NCBI GenBank assembly: GCA_902801165.1
Contig: CADCHI010000014.1
Coordinates: forward strand, 1 to 64,000
DNA: 64,000 nucleotides
Source of the DNA: an uncultured Eubacteriales bacterium
GTDB lineage: Bacteria; Bacillota; Clostridia; Christensenellales; Aristaeellaceae
Reading direction: 5' to 3'
In this document: in pieces, positions 42,577-50,128 of the stretch
Numbering within the stretch: position 1 is the first letter of the stretch
How the letters are laid out: each line of letters opens with the position of its first letter
Position numbers and translations under genes: made by a program
Notes under the pieces: generated by a model
What the model was told of the DNA's origin: nothing
Databases searched by the model: none
The model's input: only the letters and a program-made list of their open reading frames with translations

Positions 42577-42826
42577 ACTCTTATTCCTCCAATACCAAAG
42601 CTCCGGGGACGGAGCCGCTCCATTCGCATTATGGACACTATGCCTCAATACACCATTTGTTGTCATGTTGTCATGTAACCGCGGCGGTATGTTATCCTCA
42701 ACCCGTCGCCGTGCCCCGTCCCCGGTCCTTCGGCATCGAAGGCCATCACATAATCTTCCTCATTCCGTCCCCCCCTTCCTCACTGTCTTCCCTTTCGGGT
42801 CTGTTTTTGTCCCCGGCCTGTCGCCC

Positions 42827-42878
42827 TGTCATTCTGAACGAAGCGTTGCCGAAGGCTTAGCGAAGCGTCAAGAATCTT
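42827..42878. repeat. REP-like element inside the prophage
   Basis: GTCATTCTGAACGAAGCG and GAAGGCTTAGCGAAGCGTCA belong to the same dispersed family as 3166-3232. The interval 42577-42885 also has a direct TGTTGTCATG repeat near 42660 but no gene I can support. Confidence 0.65.
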
Positions 42879-42885
42879 CCGGCCC

Positions 42886-44040
42886 CTACTCGCCCATTTC
42901 CTCCGCCATCTTTTCGCACGCCCTCCGGATCGCGGTGGCGTACCTCCCGCCGACCTCGCCGTCCTCCTGGACGACGGTGGCCAGCAGCTCCCGCACGGCC
43001 TTGAACTCGCCCACCAGGCGCTCGTAGCCCATGCGCAGCCGGGCGACGGCCTCGGACCTCGGCTTCTCGTTTCGCAGGCGCTCCAGCTCGGCGGCGACGT
43101 CCGCCGGCAGCACCTCCACGCGCTCAGGCTCCCGGGCCTCCAGCTCGCTGATCCGCTCCTTCGCTTCGTTCAGCTTCGCCTGGGTCTCGTTCGCTCGCTG
43201 TACGGCGTCGGATGCCCGGGCCGCGGCCTTCGAGGCCTCGTCGGCGGCGCGGCTGGACACCTTGCGCATCTCGTCGGCGGTCTCCTCGGCGGCCTTCGCC
43301 CTGGCCTGGGCCTGCTCCACGGCCTCGTGCTCCTTCATCAGGGCCCGGTTCGCGGCCTCGGCGCGCTCGTGGGCGTCCATCAGGCTGTCCAGCTTCAGCT
43401 GGTCGGCCTCCTTGTCCGCCTTCATCCGCTTGATCTCCTCCTGGAGCTGCCGCACGCTCATCTCCGCGGCCTGTTCGGCCAGGTCCTCCCGGATCTCCTC
43501 CGGCGCGGACAGCAGGGCCACGGCCTTGGAGTAGTCCAGTTCGGACACCGACGCCGGGATCCCCTCCCGCCCGTAGACCTCGAACAGCCGCATCAGGTCC
43601 TGGGCGCGGCGTTCGGAGTAGTGCACGTTCAGCTTCAGCCACTCGCCCCACCGGCCCCTGGGCACCAGGCCCTTGGCCTCGATCAGGCGGCGGCCCACCT
43701 TCAGCGCGCCGGACAGGGCCGCGTCCCGCACCTGCTCCTCGATGGCCCGCACCTCGGCGGCGATGGCGCTCAGCCGTGACGCGCTCGCCGGCGCGATCTC
43801 ACTCCAGTCGCCGGCCTCCGGTTCCTCCTCCAAAAGCCTTCCCCCTTGGGGAAGGTGGCACGGCGAAGCCGTGACGGATGAGGTCGTCTCTCCGACCTCC
43901 CCGGTCGCCTCCTGCCTGTTGCCCTCTTCCCCCGCAAACGTCTGCGGATTGATCAAATTCCCCTCCGCGTCGTACCCCTCGGCCCTTCCTGTTCCCTTCA
44001 AAAGCTCATCCAGATCCATCTGACCCCTGAGTTCGCTCAC
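42886..44040 (-). CDS. DUF3102-like early phage protein
   Basis: A 384-residue protein. Residues 80-170 match DUF3102 (IEEQVRDAALSGALKVGRRL, WGEWLKLNVHYSERRAQDLM), a domain linked to phage/plasmid DNA binding. The second half is long coiled coil rich in Ala/Glu (AADEASKAAARASDAVQRAN). Residues about 47-65 (TTSSVTASPCHLPQGG) are encoded by a host-type repeat read in frame. The start is a GTG overlapping the PcfJ stop. Confidence 0.72.
   Translation of the reverse strand: MSELRGQMDLDELLKGTGRAEGYDAEGNLINPQTFAGEEGNRQEATGEVGETTSSVTASPCHLPQGGRLLEEEPEAGDWSEIAPASASRLSAIAAEVRAIEEQVRDAALSGALKVGRRLIEAKGLVPRGRWGEWLKLNVHYSERRAQDLMRLFEVYGREGIPASVSELDYSKAVALLSAPEEIREDLAEQAAEMSVRQLQEEIKRMKADKEADQLKLDSLMDAHERAEAANRALMKEHEAVEQAQARAKAAEETADEMRKVSSRAADEASKAAARASDAVQRANETQAKLNEAKERISELEAREPERVEVLPADVAAELERLRNEKPRSEAVARLRMGYERLVGEFKAVRELLATVVQEDGEVGGRYATAIRRACEKMAEEMGE
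43834..43892. repeat. REP-like repeat within a coding region
   Basis: AAGCCTTCCCCCTTGGGGAA plus GGCACGGCGAAGCCGTGACG, each a small hairpin, followed by GATGAGG. The same family occurs at 45892-45935, 47254 and 47794. Here it is translated inside the DUF3102-like gene with no stop. Confidence 0.8.
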
Positions 44041-45812
44041 GCCGTTTTCCTCCCTTTCTCATCGCGTCCGTGGGCCCGGTTCCACGCGGCCCAGAAGTTC
44101 CGCAGCTGCTTCTTCGTGCCCGGCTCCATCACCGGCCCGTCGCTGGATGTGTATGCAAAGTCGTTTCGATAGCCCCGATCCTGCACCAGCCGCCCGCGCG
44201 TCGAAAACTCCACCGCCCGCCAGGGCTCGTCCGGCTCCTCGGCGCGGCGCAGGCAGCAGATGATGGTCGATCCCTTCACGTAGCTCTCAGCGTAGCTGCC
44301 GATGCAGATCGCCAGGGCCCTGCCCTCGGCGATCACCTCGGCGGCGCTGTCGTAGGGGCGAAGCACCAGCCCCGCCGCCTCGAAGGTGTACTCCTTCCGC
44401 AGCTTTTCCAGCCGCTTGTCGAAGTCCTTCGCCTGGGCCTCGATCTTCCGCAGCGTCTCGGCGTCCTTCAGCGCGTTCTCCCGGGCAATCATCCGCTGGT
44501 GCATCTGCCGCACGTCCCGCGGCAGGATCAGTTGCGGGTCGGTCAGGTCCTCGCCCAGCCGGCGCAGCTGCCGGATGTAGTCCCGCCACTCCGTGGCGTG
44601 CTCCAGCTCCCGGAGGACGATCCGCCGGTATACCTTGCGCCTCAGCTTCTCCGGCGTGCCCGCCGCCTTCAGGAGGTCGGACACGGTCTCCGAATAGTCC
44701 CGGGTCCCCGGCGCGATCAGGCCCAGCCGGTAGGCTGCCATGCCGTGGCCCTTCTGCACCATCTCGGCCACCTCGCTGATCTTCACGCCCTCCAGGCCCA
44801 GCTTCCGCAGCTTGTTCAGGCACTCCAGCGCCTCCGTGGTCAGCTGGACGCCGTCCCGCCGCGCCTCGAACCACTGGCCCTCCGTCAGGCCCAGCAGCTC
44901 CCGGGGCTTCTTCGCCCGCTGGTTCGCGATCACGTCCCTCGGGATGCTGTTCATCCGCATCAGCTGGGCCGCCAGCGGCCTCTGGCCGCTCTTCGCCAGG
45001 TACTCCAGCCAGGGCCGCTTCGCGCAGCTGGCCACGGCGTGCAGCTCCAGCGCCGCCCTCGGCTCCAGGCTCCCGTTCAGCAGGTCGTACAGCCGCCCGA
45101 TCCGGGTGCCCCGCAGGGCGTCCCGGAACTGCCTGTAATTGGTGTAGTAGTCGATGGTCTTGCCGTTCCATTCCCTGTGGTCCGGCGCGACGCCCTCGAT
45201 GCTGTGCCAGTAGCACAGGCCGTTCCCGAAGGCCGCGCCGGACGGCGTCTGCCAGTCCGGGGCCCACGTGCCCGGGTACACCTGGGCCGTGCCGACGCCC
45301 CAATTATGGTTTTTGTAAACCGTCGCCGCCCTGCCGGGCCTGAACAGGTACACCGCCCCGGGGTGGACGAGCGCCGGCTTACCCTCCGGGTTGTCCCAGC
45401 GGGAGTCCCGCCACACGTGGACCGCCGTCATGATCAATATCTCCGGGTCCAGCACGCTCTTGCGCCACTCGTACACCACGAACTCGTCGAACAGCTTCTT
45501 GTGGCCCCGCGCCACCTGCCGGTACTCCGCCGGCGTGCCGCAGCTTGGGCAGCACACACTCGTGCCGTGCCGGAACCGCAGGTCTCCCAGGTTCCGCCCG
45601 CAGGCCGTGCACCATGCCACCGGCGGCTTGTCCCGCCCCTCGGCGGGGTACTTCCATATGTAGTGCTTCACTCGCAGGCGGATGGTCTCCCATCCCTCCG
45701 GCGTCACCAGGTTCGCGGCCCCGCCCACGTGGGCGAGCACCCGCTCGAATTTCATCTTGCCCTTGCCGTCGTCGGCCCAGTCCGCCGGCGGCATCATCGG
45801 TATGCCGCACAC
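44037..45812 (-). CDS. pcfJ: PcfJ-like protein
   Basis: A 591-residue protein of the PcfJ family, first described in enterococcal conjugative plasmid pCF10 and common in phages and conjugative elements of Firmicutes. It has an N-terminal zinc ribbon (WCTACGRNL ... CCPSCGTP, residues about 70-95), a long helical middle and a C-terminal ALAICIGSYAESYVKGSTII block followed by AVEFSTRGRLVQDRGY. The start at 45812 (GTG) follows GGGAGG by eight bases, one base after the pcfK stop. Function is unsettled. Confidence 0.85.
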   Translation of the reverse strand: MCGIPMMPPADWADDGKGKMKFERVLAHVGGAANLVTPEGWETIRLRVKHYIWKYPAEGRDKPPVAWCTACGRNLGDLRFRHGTSVCCPSCGTPAEYRQVARGHKKLFDEFVVYEWRKSVLDPEILIMTAVHVWRDSRWDNPEGKPALVHPGAVYLFRPGRAATVYKNHNWGVGTAQVYPGTWAPDWQTPSGAAFGNGLCYWHSIEGVAPDHREWNGKTIDYYTNYRQFRDALRGTRIGRLYDLLNGSLEPRAALELHAVASCAKRPWLEYLAKSGQRPLAAQLMRMNSIPRDVIANQRAKKPRELLGLTEGQWFEARRDGVQLTTEALECLNKLRKLGLEGVKISEVAEMVQKGHGMAAYRLGLIAPGTRDYSETVSDLLKAAGTPEKLRRKVYRRIVLRELEHATEWRDYIRQLRRLGEDLTDPQLILPRDVRQMHQRMIARENALKDAETLRKIEAQAKDFDKRLEKLRKEYTFEAAGLVLRPYDSAAEVIAEGRALAICIGSYAESYVKGSTIICCLRRAEEPDEPWRAVEFSTRGRLVQDRGYRNDFAYTSSDGPVMEPGTKKQLRNFWAAWNRAHGRDEKGRKTA

Positions 45813-45813
45813 G

Positions 45814-46299
45814 TCACAGACCTCCCAGCAGCGCGTCCAGGTCAAACGGGTCCGCAGCCGCAGACGTCTGCGCCTCCTCGGCGTCCGTCATTGCCTTCCC
45901 CTCTGGGGAAGGTGCCCCGTCAGGGGCGGATGAGGTCGTCTCCCCGGTCGTCTCGGCGGTCGTCTCCCCGGCCTCCCCGGCATCCTTACTGTTGCCTGTT
46001 GCCTCCTGCCTGCTGCCTTCCTCTCCCACCCCGTAATACTTGCATATCACGCTCTCGGCGGTCTCCGGCGGCATGTAATAGCAGCTGCCCTCCCTGTGCT
46101 CCCGGGCGTAGTGCTCCATAGCTCCATACGCGCCCTTCAGGGTCTTGCCTTTCTGGAGCACGGCCCCGGCCCAGTCGGGGTGGGCCTCCAGCAGCGCCGT
46201 CATGATCTCGCCAACGGCGCGGATCGCCGCGCCGTTGGTCTTCGTGGTGGCCATCTCGTCCCGGATCTTGTCGATGGCCTCGGTGATGTTCGCGCTCAC
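45814..46299 (-). CDS. pcfK: PcfK-like protein (AcrIIA9-related)
   Basis: A 161-residue protein. The N-terminal 90 residues (GEIMTALLEAHPDWAGAVLQ, LKGAYGAMEHYAREHREGSC, ESVICKYYGV) match the PcfK fold, whose relatives include the Cas9 inhibitor AcrIIA9. The middle (GSRQEATGNSKDAG ... TTSSAPDGAPSPEGK) is encoded by repeat DNA. A short acidic end follows. The GTG start overlaps the previous stop. Pairs with PcfJ as in other elements. An anti-Cas9 role is possible but not shown. Confidence 0.72.
   Translation of the reverse strand: MSANITEAIDKIRDEMATTKTNGAAIRAVGEIMTALLEAHPDWAGAVLQKGKTLKGAYGAMEHYAREHREGSCYYMPPETAESVICKYYGVGEEGSRQEATGNSKDAGEAGETTAETTGETTSSAPDGAPSPEGKAMTDAEEAQTSAAADPFDLDALLGGL
45892..46020. 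repeat. REP-like repeat and low-complexity run within pcfK
   Basis: GCCTTCCCCTCTGGGGAAGG plus GATGAGGTCGTCTCC and a TTGCCTGTTGCCTCCTGCCT run repeat motifs seen at 43834-43940 and 47960-47990. All are translated without a stop codon. Confidence 0.75.
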
Positions 46300-46625
46300 G
46301 CCTTCCCACCCCCGAACAGCTTCTTCAGGTCGTCCGGCGATATCTTCACCGCGCCGTGGACCATTCTCTGGCCCTGCCTGTATTCCCGCGCTCGCCTCAG
46401 CCCGTCCGCGATGATCGCGGACTCCATCAAGATGTCATTCTCGAAGATCGACTCCGCGATGTCCAGCTTGTCCACGCTCTCCAGAGCGACCCGCTGGCCC
46501 TTGTCCTCGTCCTCGTCAGAGATCGCCGCGAAATAGAACTTGTCACACTCCACGCCCACGCGGTACTCCGCCCGCAGCTCCTCCGCCGGATCCAGCGCCT
46601 CTACCTTGATTCGATACTTTGCCAT
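46296..46625 (-). CDS. Early phage protein of unknown function
   Basis: A 109-residue protein (MAKYRIKVEALDPAEELRAE) with an acidic middle (AAISDEDEDKGQRVALESVD) and a C-terminal KISPDDLKKLFGG. It follows AAGGGAG and overlaps the pcfK start. No domain recognised; similar short genes often precede pcfK. Confidence 0.6.
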   Translation of the reverse strand: MAKYRIKVEALDPAEELRAEYRVGVECDKFYFAAISDEDEDKGQRVALESVDKLDIAESIFENDILMESAIIADGLRRAREYRQGQRMVHGAVKISPDDLKKLFGGGKA

Positions 46626-46652
46626 ACTCGTTTACTCCCTTCGGTCGTATTT

Positions 46653-46747
46653 TGAGTGTTGAGTGTGGAGGGTGGAGGGTGGAGTTATGGTTTGCCGGCC
46701 CCCGGCATTCTTCAACTCCAAACTCCAAACTCCAAACTCCAAACTTT
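46653..46747. repeat. GAGTGTTGAG and CTCCAAA arrays
   Basis: A GAGTGTTGAGTGTGGAGGGT run at 46653-46672 faces tandem AACTCCAAACTCCAA at 46714-46747. Together they form an imperfect inverted structure between two phage genes, similar in style to the element at 12878-13023. Confidence 0.6.
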
Positions 46748-46858
46748 TTAATCGTCGTCGTCGTTCGCCTTGAACAGCGCGGCGATGATAAACCCCACCA
46801 CGATGCCGGCGGCCAGGCCGATGAGCCCCGCCAGCCCCGTCCATGCGTCGAAAAACAT
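46748..46858 (-). CDS. Small phage membrane protein
   Basis: A 36-residue protein with one transmembrane helix (GLIGLAAGIVVGFIIAALF) and an acidic NDDDD tail. It overlaps the stop of the previous gene by ATGA. Function unknown; may act in superinfection exclusion or lysis control. Confidence 0.55.
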   Translation of the reverse strand: MFFDAWTGLAGLIGLAAGIVVGFIIAALFKANDDDD

Positions 46859-47064
46859 CACAGCTCCCGCCTCCTGTACCTCAGTGTGTTGATCTTGCCC
46901 TCCAGGACCTCGCGCCGGTTCATCTGGGCCTTGATAAAGGCGAAGTCCTTGTCTATCACGTCGCCGGTGTGACCCTCCTCGATGTCCCTGGCCATGTCCC
47001 GGCACGCCCTGGCGATGGTGCCCAGCACCTCGGCCCGCATGTCCTTATAGGTCTGAATGACCAT
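46858..47064 (-). CDS. Small helical phage protein
   Basis: A 68-residue protein (TYKDMRAEVLGTIARACRDM, NRREVLEGKINTLRYRRREL), helical and charged. It is coupled to the membrane protein gene downstream. No family recognised. Confidence 0.55.
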   Translation of the reverse strand: MVIQTYKDMRAEVLGTIARACRDMARDIEEGHTGDVIDKDFAFIKAQMNRREVLEGKINTLRYRRREL

Positions 47065-47084
47065 AGTGCCACCTCCATGGTGGA

Positions 47085-47119
47085 ATTAGGAATTAGGAAT
47101 GAGGAATCAGGAATTAGAA
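47085..47119. repeat. AATTAGGAATTAGGAAT array, third copy
   Basis: GAATTAGGAATTAGGAATGA and GGAATCAGGAATTAG repeat the units seen at 40234-40268. Intergenic. Confidence 0.75.
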
Positions 47120-47141
47120 GAAGCTGCTGCCGCGCTTCCTG

Positions 47142-47250
47142 AAGCCCTCCCCTTTGGGGGACCGAGCGCCCGGAAAACAGTCCGGTGGACTGTTTTTAGC
47201 GAGGTCGGGCTGGCAAGCCCCCGCACGAACGCCCGGGTCTGCCTGCCCTC
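47142..47250. repeat. REP-like repeat, diverged copy A
   Basis: Contains a perfect hairpin at 47174-47196: 10-bp arms AAAACAGTCC/GGACTGTTTT around GGT. Flanks are related to copies B and C but diverged. Confidence 0.8.
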
Positions 47251-47253
47251 CAA

Positions 47254-47352
47254 AAGCCTTCCCCTTTGGGGCATCGAATGCCCGGAAAACAGTCCGGTGG
47301 ACTGTTTTCAGTGAGATGGGGCCGGCAGGCCCGTGGAATGGTGGCACGGCGC
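47254..47352. repeat. 99-bp repeat, copy B
   Basis: Identical over 99 bp to copy C at 47794-47892, 540 bp away in the same direction. It holds the AAAACAGTCC/GGACTGTTTT hairpin. The end of the gene at 47308 is encoded in it. Confidence 0.9.
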
Positions 47353-47481
47353 GCCATCCCCAAACGCCCAGCCCAAGCCGGCGATGCCCAGCACCACCAG
47401 CAGCACGCCGAGCCCGAAGATCAGCAGCGCCCCGAAGGCCCAGGCTCCGGCCTCCATGCCCCTGTTCAGCGCCTCGATCAC
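47308..47481 (-). CDS. Small membrane protein with repeat-encoded tail
   Basis: A 57-residue protein starting with GTG after GGAGGTG. A long transmembrane helix (FGALLIFGLGVLLVVLGIAG) is followed by DGAPCHHSTGLPAPSH, which is encoded by repeat copy B. Thus the repeat supplied the C-terminus and the stop codon. Unknown function. Confidence 0.55.
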   Translation of the reverse strand: MIEALNRGMEAGAWAFGALLIFGLGVLLVVLGIAGLGWAFGDGAPCHHSTGLPAPSH

Positions 47482-47762
47482 GCGACCACCTCCCCGCGCT
47501 GATCGACGATCACGAGCTTGCCGGCGGGGTCCATGCGTCCCGCCTTGATCTCGGCGACCAGTATGCCTACCACCCGCCGGGCGCTCTTGATGCCCGGATA
47601 GCCGATTGCGCCTTCCCGGCTCCACGTCCAAAATGGCACCCGCAGCTCGCCGACGCCCTCGGCGTCGTACCGGCCAAACCCGGCGAACCAATCGCCCCGC
47701 TGGACGGCCACGATGTAATACTGTTTGGCCCTCTGGGCCTTCTGCTCCCGCTTGCTTATCAT
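47478..47762 (-). CDS. Small phage protein with basic start
   Basis: A 94-residue protein (MISKREQKAQRAKQYYIVAV, REGAIGYPGIKSARRVVGIL). Alpha/beta; no domain recognised. It overlaps the membrane protein start by four bases. Both genes sit between 99-bp repeats B and C. Confidence 0.6.
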   Translation of the reverse strand: MISKREQKAQRAKQYYIVAVQRGDWFAGFGRYDAEGVGELRVPFWTWSREGAIGYPGIKSARRVVGILVAEIKAGRMDPAGKLVIVDQRGEVVA

Positions 47763-47793
47763 CTGATGTTCCCCCTGTTCTGCGCTCTCTCGT

Positions 47794-47892
47794 AAGCCTT
47801 CCCCTTTGGGGCATCGAATGCCCGGAAAACAGTCCGGTGGACTGTTTTCAGTGAGATGGGGCCGGCAGGCCCGTGGAATGGTGGCACGGCGC
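47794..47892. repeat. 99-bp repeat, copy C
   Basis: Identical to copy B. It is followed by GCATGGTGGCACGGCGCAGC, a further piece of the same repeat family, up to about 47930. No gene lies between 47763 and 47984. Confidence 0.9.
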
Positions 47893-47984
47893 ATGGTGGC
47901 ACGGCGCAGCCGTGACGGATGAGGTTGACATGCCGCCCGCCTCTGCGCCCTCGCCTCCCCGGCATTCTGACTGTTGCCTGTTGC

Positions 47985-48338
47985 CTAATCCCCCAACACC
48001 TTCGCCTGCGCCCTGTACGCCTGGACGACCGCCCACACGATCAGCGCCCACCCGGCCTGGAGCCGCCGGACGCCGCGCCGCAGCGCCCCGGGGGCGACCT
48101 GGCCGTGGTCGGCCTGGGCCTTGGCGATCAGCAGCGCCCAGTCCTCCGGCGTGCGGCCCCGGTGGACGGCCACGTTTTTGATGTCCTCGGCGGTCCGCTG
48201 CCGCCGGATTTCCTCCTGGACCAGCGCCATCTGGTCCGCCTGGAGGGGCGCTCGCCGCGTCCCCTCCGCCACGCCCTCGGCCAGGGCGGCAGCGATCTGC
48301 ATGTCGCCGCCCAGCCGGATCACATAACCGCGCTTCAT
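47985..48338 (-). CDS. Early phage protein, hydrophobic C-terminus
   Basis: A 117-residue protein. The helical, charged first half (MALVQEEIRRQRTAEDIKNV) is followed by LQAGWALIVWAVVQAYRAQA, a possible membrane helix. The start has GGAGGGG. Unknown function. Confidence 0.6.
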   Translation of the reverse strand: MKRGYVIRLGGDMQIAAALAEGVAEGTRRAPLQADQMALVQEEIRRQRTAEDIKNVAVHRGRTPEDWALLIAKAQADHGQVAPGALRRGVRRLQAGWALIVWAVVQAYRAQAKVLGD

Positions 48339-48350
48339 GGCTCGCCCCTC

Positions 48351-48584
48351 CTAATCCAGCTCGATCACCAGCTCCGAGCCCGCCATCAACCGCGGCTCCG
48401 TTTCCATCTGCACCGACTTCACCGCGCGCTCGCCGAAGGCTTCCAGCACCTCGTCGGTCTCATCGTTCGCGCCGATGATGAACGTCAGCGAGCCCTCCAG
48501 CCGCCCGGTGATCCTGTAGATCATCCGCGCCGCCGTCATGGCCAGCTCCGGCTCCACCACATCCAGCAGTTCCTTCAGTGTCAT
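48351..48584 (-). CDS. Small early phage protein
   Basis: A 77-residue protein (MTLKELLDVVEPELAMTAAR, FGERAVKSVQMETEPRLMAG), alpha/beta, starting after GGAGG. Similar short genes of the MTLKELL type are common in early regions of Clostridia phages. Confidence 0.6.
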   Translation of the reverse strand: MTLKELLDVVEPELAMTAARMIYRITGRLEGSLTFIIGANDETDEVLEAFGERAVKSVQMETEPRLMAGSELVIELD

Positions 48585-48744
48585 ACCCCTGTACCTCCAT
48601 ACTCTTGATTAATATCGCCCCGGCGGTCCGGGCGGTCTCCCGCCGCCGCCGTTCGATCTCGTCCCTCGGGATGCCCGCGTAGCAGCTGTCGTCCACGCGG
48701 ATCACGCCGCCCCATCGGTGCCGGATCTCCCTGACGATCGCCAC
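48460..48744 (-). CDS. Small early phage protein, long overlap with the next gene
   Basis: A GTG-started frame after AAGGGGG. Its first 57 residues (MAIVREIRHRWGGVIRVDDS, RDEIERRRRETARTAGAILI) look like a real family of short phage proteins. The last 37 residues run over the next gene in another frame and look unlike protein, so the natural stop may have been lost. Confidence 0.5.
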   Translation of the reverse strand: MAIVREIRHRWGGVIRVDDSCYAGIPRDEIERRRRETARTAGAILIKSMEVQGYDTEGTAGCGGAGAGHDGGADDLQDHRAAGGLADVHHRRER

Positions 48745-48785
48745 GCAAACACCCCCTTCGGCTCAGTCTATGCCGCTGCCCTCAC

Positions 48786-49160
48786 TCAATCGCTCATTGT
48801 GAACGTATACGGAATGATCTGCTGCGGCAGGAAGTTGATCTCATAATGGTACTTGTCCACAAAAGCGCCGTTGATGTCCTCCACCACGTAGGTGGTCCAT
48901 GTGTTCAAGCTCACAAAGTGCTTTTTGTACTGTCCCGGCGCGACCTCCATGATGATGTCGATGTCGCCGCTGCTCTGCTTGACCGACAGCAGGCCCACGA
49001 CCTCCAGCAGGACCTTGTCCGTCCGGGTGTTGTACACGGTGACGCGCCGCTGGACATTGAAGTTGTCCGCCTCTTTTGAAACGTTCCGCGAGACGACGTC
49101 AGCCTCTTCGCAGCCGGTCAGCATCAGCACAAGCGCCACGATCAGCGCAAATACAGCCAT
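48786..49160 (-). CDS. Phage lipoprotein, possible superinfection exclusion
   Basis: A 124-residue lipoprotein: signal segment MAVFALIVALVLMLTGC with lipobox LTGC, then a beta-sandwich-like sequence (VSKEADNFNVQRRVTVYNTR, YVVEDINGAFVDKYHYEINF). Such beta-sandwich lipoproteins are frequent beside lysogeny genes in Clostridia prophages. The start at 49160 gives the signal peptide. Membrane-anchored outside; exclusion of related phages is inferred. Confidence 0.72.
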   Translation of the reverse strand: MAVFALIVALVLMLTGCEEADVVSRNVSKEADNFNVQRRVTVYNTRTDKVLLEVVGLLSVKQSSGDIDIIMEVAPGQYKKHFVSLNTWTTYVVEDINGAFVDKYHYEINFLPQQIIPYTFTMSD

Positions 49161-49244
49161 TCGCTTGATGGAGCATCCCTCCCGTCCCTGTCTTGCGCCC
49201 CTCGGCGCGGTCGTGCTATAATCCCCTCGAAAGGGGTGTTGCTT

Positions 49245-49670
49245 GTGAAACCGAAGCCCATCCGTGAAGCAGTCGTAAAGCTCTACATGGCCGCGCTGAT
49301 CGCGCAGTACCGCGCCCTCGGCGCGAATTACATCGAGCTGGATGTCCCCGCCCTGGAGACGATTCGCCTTCGCGCCGACTTCGCCAGCGTGATCGACCAC
49401 CTGGCCGCGCGTGGATTGGTTGAAGTCCAGCCCGGTGAAGATGGCCCCTATGCCGTCGTCCTTACTGATGCCGGCATGAAGTATTTCGAGGATGACCGCA
49501 CCGCCCGGTCAGAACGCAGGTGGACGCGCGGCCTCGCCATCGCGGCGATCATCATATCCCTGGCGGCTCTGCTTCTCGAATTTGAATCCCGCGGCTATTT
49601 CGATTGGCTCAAAACCATCCGAAGTGCGCCGCAATCCTCAGAACAGTCGCCGCAAGGCCTATCACAATAG
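49245..49670 (+). CDS. Winged-helix membrane protein
   Basis: A 141-residue protein. Residues 1-75 look like a winged helix (IREAVVKLYMAALIAQYRAL, VIDHLAARGLVEVQPGEDGP, VVLTDAGMKYFEDD). A transmembrane helix follows (GLAIAAIIISLAALLLEF). Start GTG at 49245, eight bases after AAGGGG, with a TATAAT nearby at 49216. It reads rightward within the leftward early block, like a lysogen-expressed gene. Confidence 0.6.
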   Translation: MKPKPIREAVVKLYMAALIAQYRALGANYIELDVPALETIRLRADFASVIDHLAARGLVEVQPGEDGPYAVVLTDAGMKYFEDDRTARSERRWTRGLAIAAIIISLAALLLEFESRGYFDWLKTIRSAPQSSEQSPQGLSQ

Positions 49671-49710
49671 CGGCGATCGAAATGATTCGCGTTGTCCGAT
49701 CAGATCTCAT
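49609..49710 (-). CDS. Tiny membrane protein
   Basis: A 33-residue frame (MRSDRTTRIISIAAIVIGLA, then ATVLRIAAHFGWF) with one transmembrane helix and a GGGGG site before it. It follows the Cro-like gene by ten bases and overlaps the end of the convergent gene at 49245. Weak evidence. Confidence 0.4.
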   Translation of the reverse strand: MRSDRTTRIISIAAIVIGLAATVLRIAAHFGWF

Positions 49711-49720
49711 GTTGTCCCCC

Positions 49721-49957
49721 TTACGCCGTTGCCGGTTGCCCATTTGGTGACTTCTGCCGCAAAAAAATATTCACCATTTCCTCCACCGAGGTGCCCAGCT
49801 TCCCCGCCAGGGCGGCAGTCTCGGCCAGGGTGGGCTCCCTGGTGCCGTTCGTGATGACGTTCAAGCGCTGTTTGGTCCATCCCAACTCCTGCGCGAGCTG
49901 TGTTTCGGTCTCGTATTGGCTGTAAATCAGCCCCCGAAGTGCCGCGATCTTCGCCAT
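49721..49957 (-). CDS. Cro-like helix-turn-helix protein
   Basis: A 78-residue HTH protein: ETETQLAQELGWTKQRLNVI with TNGTREPTLAETAALAGKLG. The start at 49957 follows AAAGGAGG. It is the first leftward gene of the switch, under a perfect sigma-A promoter, as Cro-type proteins are. The DNA near its 3' end contains another TTTGGTGAC motif. Confidence 0.75.
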   Translation of the reverse strand: MAKIAALRGLIYSQYETETQLAQELGWTKQRLNVITNGTREPTLAETAALAGKLGTSVEEMVNIFLRQKSPNGQPATA

Positions 49958-49984
49958 TTGTGTGTCGCCTCCTTTCGTCATCCG

Positions 49985-50080
49985 TTTGGTTACAGGCCAA
50001 TTATAGCATCCATTCCCTTTTTTGTCAACTATTTGGTGACATTTTCTTTCCTCGCGTTTTTGGGTCTTGTTTTTGGTGAC
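49985..50080. promoter_or_regulatory. Lysis-lysogeny operator set: three TTTGGTKAC sites
   Basis: TTTGGTTAC at 49985-49993, TTTGGTGAC at 50032-50040 and TTTGGTGAC at 50072-50080 lie in the divergent region between Cro- and CI-like genes, spaced 47 and 40 bp. They flank or overlap the promoters below. A fourth copy is at 49743-49751. Confidence 0.6.
50000..50028 (-). promoter_or_regulatory. Leftward early promoter (PL-like), perfect consensus
   Basis: On the minus strand TTGACA (50028-50023) and TATAAT (50005-50000) are 17 bp apart. It drives the Cro-like gene and the early block. Confidence 0.85.
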
Positions 50081-50095
50081 TCTCTGTGTTATATT
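50067..50095 (+). promoter_or_regulatory. Repressor promoter (PR/M-like), weak
   Basis: TTGTTT (50067-50072) and TATATT (50090-50095) are 17 bp apart, with an operator in the spacer, 34 nt before the CI-like start. Confidence 0.55.
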
Positions 50096-50128
50096 AATAG
50101 TAGCTTTTCAATGACTGGAGGCTATAGC

